A stretch of DNA of 16,071 nucleotides from JANNOG01 sp050329415 (GTDB taxonomy: Bacteria; Actinomycetota; Actinomycetes; Actinomycetales; JBBAYJ01), in NCBI GenBank assembly GCA_050329415.1, contig JBHJOS010000022.1:1-16071 (forward strand), in the 5' to 3' direction. Below the pieces are notes generated by a model that made no database searches, was not told the DNA's origin, and saw only the letters and a program-made list of their open reading frames with translations. The translations under genes and the position numbers were made by a program. The stretch's first letter is position 1, and every line of letters starts with the position of its first letter. Positions 1 to 6,007 of the stretch are shown here, piece after piece.

Positions 1-1
1 C

Positions 2-18
2 CAGGGTCACGGCAAAGT
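2..18 (+). repeat. Left terminal inverted repeat of the ISAs1 element
   Basis: CAGGGTCACGGCAAAGT pairs with the right terminal repeat at 1264-1280 at 14 of 17 positions. It contains the transposase stop codon. Confidence 0.8.
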
Positions 19-1134
19 CCCGTTGGTGCTGGTCAGCAGCTTTATGATCTTGTCCGGTCTGCGACCGTGATGGCGTAGGGCCTGGGTGATGTTCTGGACG
101 CCGGTCAGGCGGAGCAGGCTGATCGCAGTGTTCCGCAGGGTGGCCATGATCTGGGGTGCGTGGCCGGTGCGGACCCGTGAGGCGTCTTCGGCGAGGGCGA
201 CGTCGCGGACGTAGTGCAGCTTGTTCTCCACTGCCCAGTGTCCCTGGATCCAGCTGGCCAGGGTCGCGGGGTCGGCGTCGGCGGAGGTGATCACGTAGAC
301 CACCTCGACGGTGGTGTTGCCCTTGACGGTGACGGTGCGGCGCAACTGGGCGATCTGGACTGCGCCGGGGAAGGTGACCCAGGCCGGGACGGTGACGACC
401 TTGATCGTGCGTCGGACCCGGCGGCCCTTGGTCTGCTCGTTGTAGGAGTGGGCCGGGACGTCCTTCCACGGGACCGCCTTCAACGCCGCCCGTAGCGTGG
501 GGCGGTTGGCCTTGACGGTGAACACGTAGTCGCCGCCCGCGTCGGTAATCAGCGATGCGGTGTCGTCCTTGGTGTGCATCGCGTCGATCGTCAAGACCGC
601 GCCAGCGATGTCCAGGATCCCCAGAAGCGTTCTCACAGTCGGGATCTCGTTCGTCTTGGCCGCCACGGACAGCTGCCCGAGCACGACTCCGGCGGTGTGG
701 TCGAACGCCGCGACCAGATGCGGCGCGACCGCACCGGCGGTGCGGGCACCACGGACGGTCTTGCCGTCGATGGCGATCACCCGCCGCCCCGCGACCAGCC
801 TGGTCGTGGTCCACATCCACGCCCCGATCAACCCGTCCAGCACCAGCGGGTCCAGCCGGGCGAACAGCCGCCGGAACACCGACTCGTTCGGCATCCGACG
901 CCGGGCGTCCAGGCCGAGGGCCACCGCCGTGACCTCGTCCTGGTCGGCCAGCCAGGACGCCATCGCCGCGAACGAACACGCACCCGACAGCGTGGCCGCG
1001 ATCCCGGCCGCCACGATCGCCACCAGTGGGTAGCGCCGGCCCCGCCGACCACGGGGATCGACCAGACCGGTCAGCACCGACAACAGCGACGGGGTCCGGG
1101 CGACGAACGAGGCCGGCGTGAGCGAAGATGACAT
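7..1134 (-). CDS. ISAs1 family transposase (DDE type)
   Basis: This 375-residue protein is a DDE transposase that would cut at the element's inverted repeats and insert it elsewhere. The N-terminal region (about 15-95) resembles the DDE_Tnp_1-associated domain of ISAs1 and H-repeat proteins. The catalytic part follows: D123 in AIDGKTVRGA, D184 in LTIDAMHTKDD, and the C-terminal signature HWAVENKLHYVRDV with E303, followed by AEDASR with E316. One of these two glutamates is the third acidic residue. Length is normal for the family (about 370-380) and no frame break is visible, so it is probably functional. The ATG at 1132-1134 fits the usual N-terminus, but upstream there is only a distant GAGG. 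The gene is unrelated in function to its neighbours and sits inside inverted repeats at 2-18 and 1264-1280. Confidence 0.93.
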   Translation of the reverse strand: MSSSLTPASFVARTPSLLSVLTGLVDPRGRRGRRYPLVAIVAAGIAATLSGACSFAAMASWLADQDEVTAVALGLDARRRMPNESVFRRLFARLDPLVLDGLIGAWMWTTTRLVAGRRVIAIDGKTVRGARTAGAVAPHLVAAFDHTAGVVLGQLSVAAKTNEIPTVRTLLGILDIAGAVLTIDAMHTKDDTASLITDAGGDYVFTVKANRPTLRAALKAVPWKDVPAHSYNEQTKGRRVRRTIKVVTVPAWVTFPGAVQIAQLRRTVTVKGNTTVEVVYVITSADADPATLASWIQGHWAVENKLHYVRDVALAEDASRVRTGHAPQIMATLRNTAISLLRLTGVQNITQALRHHGRRPDKIIKLLTSTNGTLP

Positions 1135-1263
1135 CGACGGGTGTGGCCTCTCGGCGAGACGGAAGCGTGAGAACTCCCATCAAAGCCCTACAGGCCACAT
1201 CCGTCCCACCCGCCACACCGGTCGCACCACGACAAAAGCCCTGGTCAGCGGCCCATCCTCCCG

Positions 1264-1280
1264 AACTTGCCGCGACCCTG
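1264..1280 (+). repeat. Right terminal inverted repeat of the ISAs1 element
   Basis: AACTTGCCGCGACCCTG is the inverted copy of the left end, with three mismatches. A TTG at 1267 inside this repeat is in frame with the truncated ANTAR gene that follows, so the IS end could supply a start codon for the remnant. I see no good ribosome binding site or promoter for it. Confidence 0.8.
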
Positions 1281-1593
1281 GCCCGGACACCTGACCGACG
1301 ACCAGCTGGCCGAAGCTCTGTCGTTCGCGGACGTCGCGACGACGATCCTGCTTCATGGCGAGACCCGGAGCCCGCCTCCGGGCGGCGCGGAGCGGGATTG
1401 GCTGGACGACGTGATCGGTCACCGCAGGGTCGTGCACCAGGCGACAGGCTTCCTGGCGGTCCAGGCCCGGATCGGTCTGGCCGAAGCCCTGGCGCTGTTG
1501 CGTGCGAAGTCGTTCTCCGCCGGTCGGTCGATCGAGGAGGTCGCCCGCGACGTGGTCGACGGAACACTGAGGTTGAACGATGACGATGCGTGA
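1281..1593 (+). pseudogene. GAF-ANTAR regulator, 3' remnant cut by the IS element
   Basis: About 103 residues remain from the IS junction to the TGA at 1591-1593. The first stretch, with LTDDQLAEALSFADVAT, matches the last helix of a GAF domain in GAF-ANTAR proteins. It lines up with LEQDDLAVGQALADVAT in the neighbouring gene. An ANTAR domain follows, from about WLDDVIGHRRVVHQATGF to EEVARDVVDGTLRL. ANTAR domains bind RNA hairpins and typically act as transcription antiterminators; the GAF part senses a signal. Everything upstream of the last GAF helix is missing and replaced by the insertion sequence. The lost 5' part is predicted to lie left of base 1. Translation could start at the TTG at 1267 in the IS repeat, giving a 108-residue ANTAR-only protein, but no ribosome binding site supports this. 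I call it a disrupted gene. Confidence 0.82.
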
Positions 1594-1651
1594 GCCGTCA
1601 CCCCGCTCACGCCCGACTCATGGCACCAGTGCTGAAAGGAGAGATCGCGAC

Positions 1652-2374
1652 ATGAAAAGTCCGACACGCTTGGCGCAGGTGTTTGTGGAGCTGGCCGACA
1701 CGCTCGTCGAGGAATTCGATGTCGTGGAGCTGCTTCACATCCTCACCGAACGCTGTGTCGAGCTGCTCAGCGTGGACGCCGCCGGCTTGATGCTGGCCGA
1801 CCAGCGAGGCACCCTGCAGTTGATGGCCAGTAACGTGGCCGGCGCCCGATCGCTGGAGTTGTCCGAGCTCCAGGTGGCGGAGGGTCCGTGTGTGGAGTGT
1901 TTCTACACCGGACGCCGCGTCACCAATGTCTCACTGGCGGAGGCCCACGAACGGTGACCGACCTTCACCCCGGAGGCCGTCGCCGCAGGCTTCCTGGCCA
2001 CGCATGCCCTGCCGATGCGGTTACGGAGCGAGGTGATCGGCGCCCTCAACCTCTTCACGCGCGCCGACGTGCGGCTGGAGCAGGACGACCTCGCTGTGGG
2101 TCAGGCGCTGGCGGACGTGGCGACCATCGGGCTGCTGCACGAACGGAACCTCCGTGAGCAGACGGTCCTGTCCGAGCAGCTGCAAGGTGCCCTGCAGACC
2201 CGCGTGCTCGTCGAACAGGCGAAAGGCATGGTGGCAGCACGCAGTGGCATCACGGTGACCGAGGCGTTCGAGCGGTTGCGCCGCCATGCACGACGCAACG
2301 GCATCACTCTGACCTCGGTCGCCGCCCGGGTCGTCGAGGGCTCGTTCGACGTGGACGTTCCCCTCGGCAGCTGA
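1652..2374 (+). pseudogene. GAF-ANTAR regulator with an in-frame TGA (codon 102)
   Basis: An ATG at 1652, preceded by AAAGGAGAG (1635-1643), opens a frame of 240 codons ending at TGA 2372-2374, the normal length of a GAF-ANTAR protein. The frame is interrupted once, by TGA at 1955-1957. Before it lies the first half of a GAF domain (to EAHER). After it, in the same frame and without other stops, comes PTFTPEAVAAGFLATHALPM, the usual second half, then the ANTAR domain (about residues 172-231; VLVEQAKGMVAA...). Related proteins have a tryptophan here (RWPxF), so a TGG to TGA change explains the stop. Possible explanations are a real nonsense mutation, a sequencing error or read-through. Two partial products are conceivable: a 101-residue GAF fragment, and an ANTAR protein restarted at ATG 2015. 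The intact protein would be an RNA-binding antiterminator responding to a GAF-sensed signal. Confidence 0.85.
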
Positions 2375-2393
2375 GGCGGTGCGCCGGGGAACC

Positions 2394-2422
2394 TTGTGGT
2401 GCCGGTGAGCGTCGCCTATCCT
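2394..2422 (+). promoter_or_regulatory. Candidate promoter of the STAS gene
   Basis: TTGTGG (2394-2399) and TATCCT (2417-2422) are separated by 17 bp, the ideal spacing for a housekeeping sigma factor. The -35 matches the consensus only in TTG; the -10 matches at four of six. It lies just after the ANTAR gene and about 80 bp before the STAS start. A small stem-loop (AGGCCC, GCA, GGGCCT at 2432-2446) would lie at the start of the leader. Confidence 0.4.
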
Positions 2423-2504
2423 GACGCCCAGAGGCCCGCAGGGCCTGGCCTCGGTTGCCCCGGACCCGGTAGCGCGTCATTCCTTCGCACTGCTGGGAGA
2501 CGTC

Positions 2505-2819
2505 ATGCGGGAATCTCCTGTCGACTCGGCGCCACCGCCGAAGGTAATCAACGTAATCCGGCTCCCCCAGAGCTTGGACTACGGCGCCGTCCCGAACCTG
2601 CAACGTCTTCTCGAGCCCCTCCTCGCCTCCCCTGAGGATGTCGTTCTGGACATGTCGGACGTCTCCTTCATGGACTGCACCGGACTCGGGGTCCTTCTGC
2701 GGGCCAACGCTGCCCTGGCCGGTCGCATGCGGGTGGCCAACTGCCCTCGCTCAGCGGAAGAGGTGATGATCCTCACCGGGACTGACGACTCGTTCACCTC
2801 CTTCACCGTGACGGAGTGA
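2505..2819 (+). CDS. STAS-domain protein, anti-sigma factor antagonist type
   Basis: This 104-residue protein is nearly all one STAS domain (about 15-100), as in SpoIIAA/RsbV-type anti-anti-sigma factors. These bind an anti-sigma kinase and free its sigma factor, and are switched off by phosphorylation. The hallmark is LDMSDVSFMDCTGLGVLLRA, with D57-C58-T59-G60 at the position where classical members have DSSG. The phosphorylatable serine next to the glycine is thus a threonine and the preceding serine a cysteine. It may still be phosphorylated on T59, or may act constitutively. The ATG at 2505 is chosen because GGGAGA lies at 2496-2501 just upstream. No partner kinase or sigma gene is in view. 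The neighbouring ANTAR genes suggest a stress- or signal-response cluster, but a direct link is inference. Confidence 0.82.
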   Translation: MRESPVDSAPPPKVINVIRLPQSLDYGAVPNLQRLLEPLLASPEDVVLDMSDVSFMDCTGLGVLLRANAALAGRMRVANCPRSAEEVMILTGTDDSFTSFTVTE

Positions 2820-2872
2820 CGAGCAACGAGGCGTCGGGCAGACGGCCGGACAGTGAGGCCCGTTCACGAGGC

Positions 2873-5029
2873 TCAGGCGTCGATGCGGTCGGTGGCGATG
2901 GAGCGGGCGCCGGCCACGACGAACTCCCGCCGCGGCGGCACCTCGGAGCCCATGAGCAGCTCGAACATCCGCTCGGCCGCCGCGGCGTCGCGCACCTGCA
3001 CGCGGCGCAGGGTCCGGTGCGCGGGGTCCATGGTGGTCTCGGCCAGCTGGTCGGCGTCCATCTCGCCGAGGCCCTTGTAGCGCTGGATCGGCTCCTTGAC
3101 CCGCCGGTTGCGGGACCGGGCCTCGCGCAGCACCCGTTGCAGCTCCTCGTCGGAGTAGGTGTAGCGGAGGTCGTTCGCCCGGCCGGCGGCCGTCACCACC
3201 TCGACCCGGTGCAGCGGAGGGACCGCGGCGAACACCCGGCCGTGGGCGACCAGCGGGCGCATGTACCGGAAGAACAGGGTGAGCAGCAGGGTGCGGATGT
3301 GGGCGCCGTCGACGTCGGCGTCGCTCATCACGATGATCCGGCCGTACCGGACCGCGTCGAGGTCGAAAGTGCGCCCCGACCCGCCCCCGAGGACCTGGAT
3401 GATCGAGGCACACTCGGCGTTGCGCAGCATGTCGTCCAGCGACGCCTTCTGGACGTTGAGGATCTTGCCGCGGATCGGCAGCAGCGCCTGGAACTCGGAG
3501 TTGCGGGCGCTCATGGCGGTGCCGAGGGCGCTGTCGCCCTCGACGATGAACAGCTCGGAGCGACCGATGTCGTGGGACCGGCAGTCCTTGAGCTTGGCCG
3601 GCAGGGACGAGTTCTCCAGGGCGTTCTTGCGCCGCTGGGTGTCGCGCTGGTTCCGCGCCGAGACCCGGGCCCGCATCTCGCCGACGACCTTCTCGAGCAG
3701 GTTGCCGGCCTGGGCCTTCTCGCCGCGCTTGGTCGACGTCAGCAACGCCGTGAGCTCGGTCTCGACGACCTTGGCCACGATGGCCCGCACCGCCGGGGTG
3801 CCGAGCACCTCCTTGGTCTGGCCCTCGAACTGCGGCTCGGGGAGACGGACGGCGACGACGGCGGTCAGGCCGGCGGTCGCGTCGTCCTTCTCGACCCGGT
3901 CGTTCTCCTTGCCGGTGATCTTCAACCGGCGGGCGTTGGCGGCGACCTGGGCGCGCACCACCTTGAGCAGACCCTGCTCGAAGCCGGTGAAGTGGCTGCC
4001 ACCCTTCGGCGTCGCGACGACGTTGACGAACGAGCGGACGTCGGTGTCCCAGCCGCTCCCCCACCGCAGGGCGACGTCGACCTCGCAGGTCCGCTCGACC
4101 TCACGGGTCTCCAGCGCGCCGGTGAGGTCGAGCACCGGAATCGTCTCGGTGAAGATGCCGGAGCCTCGCAGCCGCCAGGTCCCGGCGACCGCGTCCGGGA
4201 TCGGCCCGTCCGGAGCGTCCTCGCCACCGGCGGCCAGGAAGTCGACGAACTCGGCGATGCCGCCGTCGAAACGGAACTCGTGGCTGGAGCCCTCGGTGTT
4301 GCGCCGGTCGGTCACCGACAGGGTGAGGCCGGGAACGATGTGGGCGGTCTGGCGCAACCGGGCCCTCAGGTCCTCGGCGACGAAGCCGGCGTCGGCCGTG
4401 AAGACGGCCGGGTCCGGCCAGAACCGCACGCGGGTCCCCGTCCGGCCCCTGGCCACCCTGCCGCCGCGGTCGGGCGCCGTCGTGGACCGGAACGCCGAGA
4501 ACGGGGCCGCCACCCCGGAGCCGTCGAAGCGGCCCGGCTCGCCGCGGCGGAAGCTCATGGCGTGGGTGTGGCCGTCGCGGTCGACCTCGACGTCCAGGCG
4601 GGCGGACAGGGCGTTGACGACGCTGGCACCGACGCCGTGCAGGCCGCCCGACGCCGCGTAGGAGGCGCCGCCGAACTTCCCGCCCGCGTGCAGTCTGGTG
4701 AACACCAGCTCGACACCCGACAGGCCCGTCCGGGGCTCGGTGTCGACCGGGACGCCGCGCCCGTCGTCGGCGACCTCGGCCGACCCGTCGCCGTGAAGGA
4801 CCACGTCGACCCGGGTCGCGTGCCCGGCAAGCGCCTCGTCGACGGAGTTGTCGATGATCTCCCAGAGGCAGTGCATCAGGCCCCGGGTGTCGGTCGACCC
4901 GATGTACATCCCCGGGCGCTTGCGCACCGCTTCGAGGCCCTCCAGGACCGACAGGTGCCGCGCCGTGTAGCCGTCGCCGGCCGCCGGAGCCGACGCGCGG
5001 GGTTTCCTGACTGCTTGGTCGGCGGCCAC
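2873..5029 (-). CDS. parE: DNA topoisomerase IV subunit B (ParE)
   Basis: This is the ATPase subunit of a type IIA topoisomerase; with ParC it passes DNA strands to decatenate chromosomes. From the chosen GTG at 5029 it is 718 residues, normal for ParE/GyrB. The GHKL ATPase motifs are present: E57 and N61 in WEIIDNSVDEA, DDGRG near 88-92, GGLHGVGASVV near 128-138, and the QTK loop lysine K406. The TOPRIM domain has E497 in EGDSA and D570/D572/D574 in SDADVDG. The tail has RYKGLGEMDADQLAETTMDP. ParE rather than GyrB is preferred because in Streptomyces parE lies beside hrdB, and here sigA is about 2.2 kb away; the partner gene is not in the window. The frame is open upstream to 5179, but that extension is arginine-rich and unlike the family, so 5029 fits better although no clear ribosome binding site precedes it. 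Confidence 0.9.
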   Translation of the reverse strand: MAADQAVRKPRASAPAAGDGYTARHLSVLEGLEAVRKRPGMYIGSTDTRGLMHCLWEIIDNSVDEALAGHATRVDVVLHGDGSAEVADDGRGVPVDTEPRTGLSGVELVFTRLHAGGKFGGASYAASGGLHGVGASVVNALSARLDVEVDRDGHTHAMSFRRGEPGRFDGSGVAAPFSAFRSTTAPDRGGRVARGRTGTRVRFWPDPAVFTADAGFVAEDLRARLRQTAHIVPGLTLSVTDRRNTEGSSHEFRFDGGIAEFVDFLAAGGEDAPDGPIPDAVAGTWRLRGSGIFTETIPVLDLTGALETREVERTCEVDVALRWGSGWDTDVRSFVNVVATPKGGSHFTGFEQGLLKVVRAQVAANARRLKITGKENDRVEKDDATAGLTAVVAVRLPEPQFEGQTKEVLGTPAVRAIVAKVVETELTALLTSTKRGEKAQAGNLLEKVVGEMRARVSARNQRDTQRRKNALENSSLPAKLKDCRSHDIGRSELFIVEGDSALGTAMSARNSEFQALLPIRGKILNVQKASLDDMLRNAECASIIQVLGGGSGRTFDLDAVRYGRIIVMSDADVDGAHIRTLLLTLFFRYMRPLVAHGRVFAAVPPLHRVEVVTAAGRANDLRYTYSDEELQRVLREARSRNRRVKEPIQRYKGLGEMDADQLAETTMDPAHRTLRRVQVRDAAAAERMFELLMGSEVPPRREFVVAGARSIATDRIDA

Positions 5030-5087
5030 CCGCGCAGCGTAACGAGATGTCCGCCTCGCCCCGGGGCGGGACACGACGGGGCATTGA

Positions 5088-5113
5088 CGGATGCTCACCC
5101 GGGTGGGCATCCG
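5088..5113. promoter_or_regulatory. 26-bp near-perfect palindrome between parE and the DUF7455 gene
   Basis: CGGATGCTCACCC followed directly by GGGTGGGCATCCG forms an inverted repeat with 12 of 13 pairs matching and no spacer. A spacer-free palindrome is more like a dimeric regulator's operator than an RNA hairpin. It lies about 59 bp upstream of the chosen parE start and about 145 bp upstream of the DUF7455 start, inside a divergent intergenic region. I cannot name the protein that would bind it. If parE really began at the more distant start near 5179, the site would be inside its coding region. Confidence 0.5.
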
Positions 5114-5187
5114 GACGGCTGGCACCGTTACGCCGTCGGCAGAACGCAGTCGCCTCCGGAACCAGGCATCCGACGGCATGGTTGACA

Positions 5188-5216
5188 GTGATGTCGGCGG
5201 GAACCCCCGCCGTCAC
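5188..5216 (+). promoter_or_regulatory. Stem-loop and TTGACA box upstream of the DUF7455 gene
   Basis: A hairpin with CGGCGGG (5195-5201), loop AACC and CCCGCCG (5206-5212) is extended by GTGA/TCAC around a three-base bulge. TTGACA (5182-5187), a perfect -35 hexamer, lies immediately before it. No acceptable -10 hexamer is found 16-18 bp further on, so I do not call a complete promoter. The remainder of the 5030-5257 spacer shows no gene. Confidence 0.3.
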
Positions 5217-5257
5217 CAGTGACCCCCCGGGGTCGCGACACCGGAAGGTGGGGACCG

Positions 5258-5452
5258 ATGAACGCTGTGCTTGACGCCCCGTCGCTCACCGCCCTCGACC
5301 GCTGCGACCGCTGCGGAGCCCAGGCCTACGTGCACGTCACCCTGCCGGGAGGCGCCGACCTGTACTTCTGCGGCCACCACGGCCGGGCGTTCGCCCCGGT
5401 GCTCCAGGCGCAGGGTGCCACCGTCGTCGACGAGAGCGACAAGATCGGCTGA
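5258..5452 (+). CDS. Small conserved DUF7455 protein
   Basis: This 64-residue protein carries CDRC (C16, C19) and later YFCGHH, a pattern consistent with a small zinc-binding ribbon. It matches the small actinobacterial family (DUF7455) found between the hrdB and parE genes in Streptomyces. No function is established, and metal binding is inferred from the cysteine/histidine pairs. The ATG at 5258 is preceded by GGAAGGTGGGGA (5242-5253), a strong ribosome binding region. It is divergent from parE, and the DUF456 gene follows 36 bp later on the same strand, so the two are probably co-transcribed. Confidence 0.8.
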   Translation: MNAVLDAPSLTALDRCDRCGAQAYVHVTLPGGADLYFCGHHGRAFAPVLQAQGATVVDESDKIG

Positions 5453-5488
5453 CGGCTCCCCAGCGCTGCCGCGTTCCCCCGGGTCGTC

Positions 5489-5983
5489 ATGTCCGCGGAA
5501 CTCGCGTGGGCGATCGCGACCGGGGTCGTGGTCGTCGTGGGGCTGGTGGGGATCGTGGTGCCGGTCCTGCCCGGCCTGCCCCTCATCCTCGGCGGGTTGC
5601 TCGTGTGGGCGATCGTCGACGGCCACCCGGCCGGGTGGGTCGTATTCGTGGTGGGCCTGGTCGTCTCGGTGGCTGCCTGGGTGCTCATGTACTACGTCCC
5701 CGGGAAGCGGCTGCAGGCGGCGGGAGTGCCCAACCGGGTCATCCTCCTGGCGGCACTCGCCGGCGTCGTCGGGTTCTTCGTCGTCCCCGTCGTCGGGCTG
5801 CCGCTGTTCTTCGTGGCCGCGGTCTACCTCCAGGAGTCGCTGCGCCACCGGGACGCCCGCGCGTCCCTCGGCTCGACCTGGCAGGCTGTGCTGGCCTACG
5901 GGCTGTCGATCGTCATCGAGCTGACCGCCGGGATGGTGGCGGCAACCGCCTGGCTCGTCGGCGTCGTCCTGCCCCGCCTGTGA
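5489..5983 (+). CDS. DUF456 family integral membrane protein
   Basis: This 164-residue protein is very hydrophobic. About four to five membrane segments can be seen: roughly residues 5-30, 30-45, 50-70, 85-110 and 135-160. The N-terminal hairpin with VGIVVPVLPGLPLILGGLL and the repeated GLPL/VVGLPLFF pattern are typical of DUF456 proteins, which resemble glycine-zipper membrane proteins. Function is unknown. The ATG at 5489 has no clear ribosome binding site, so it may be coupled to the preceding DUF7455 gene or start elsewhere. It ends 24 bp from the convergent stop of the next gene. Confidence 0.8.
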   Translation: MSAELAWAIATGVVVVVGLVGIVVPVLPGLPLILGGLLVWAIVDGHPAGWVVFVVGLVVSVAAWVLMYYVPGKRLQAAGVPNRVILLAALAGVVGFFVVPVVGLPLFFVAAVYLQESLRHRDARASLGSTWQAVLAYGLSIVIELTAGMVAATAWLVGVVLPRL

Positions 5984-6007
5984 CCCCCTCGGTGTCCCCT
6001 TCCCGGG

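Larger units (their letters stand above)
2..1280 (-). mobile_element. Complete ISAs1-family insertion sequence
   Basis: Two matching ends bracket a single transposase gene. The left end reads CAGGGTCACGGCAAAGT (2-18) and the right end AACTTGCCGCGACCCTG (1264-1280). Reverse-complementing one against the other gives 14 matches in 17 positions. The element is therefore about 1.28 kb, within the usual size of ISAs1 elements, and the CAGGGTCA-type tip is what I associate with this family. The transposase stop codon (7-9) lies inside the left repeat, a compact arrangement normal for the family. Only one base of left flank is present, so the target-site duplication (expected 8 to 10 bp starting GCCCGGAC on the right) cannot be checked. 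The right junction falls inside a GAF-ANTAR reading frame, so the insertion seems to have disrupted that gene. The intact transposase suggests a fairly recent insertion. Confidence 0.85.

Noticed and set aside
1955..1957. In-frame TGA as a possible selenocysteine codon
   Set aside because: The family has tryptophan at this place, GAF-ANTAR proteins are not selenoproteins, and I see no clear stem-loop right after the codon that would act as a SECIS element. A TGG to TGA change is simpler.
2816..5185. A 789-codon plus-strand open frame opposite parE
   Set aside because: It is exactly antisense to a clear ParE, shows no recognisable domain and has the Gly/Val/Asp/Arg-rich composition of a GC-driven shadow frame.
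5182..5210. TTGACA as a full housekeeping promoter for the DUF7455 gene
   Set aside because: No acceptable -10 hexamer at 16-18 bp; the region there is CCCCCG-rich. Only mentioned with the stem-loop.
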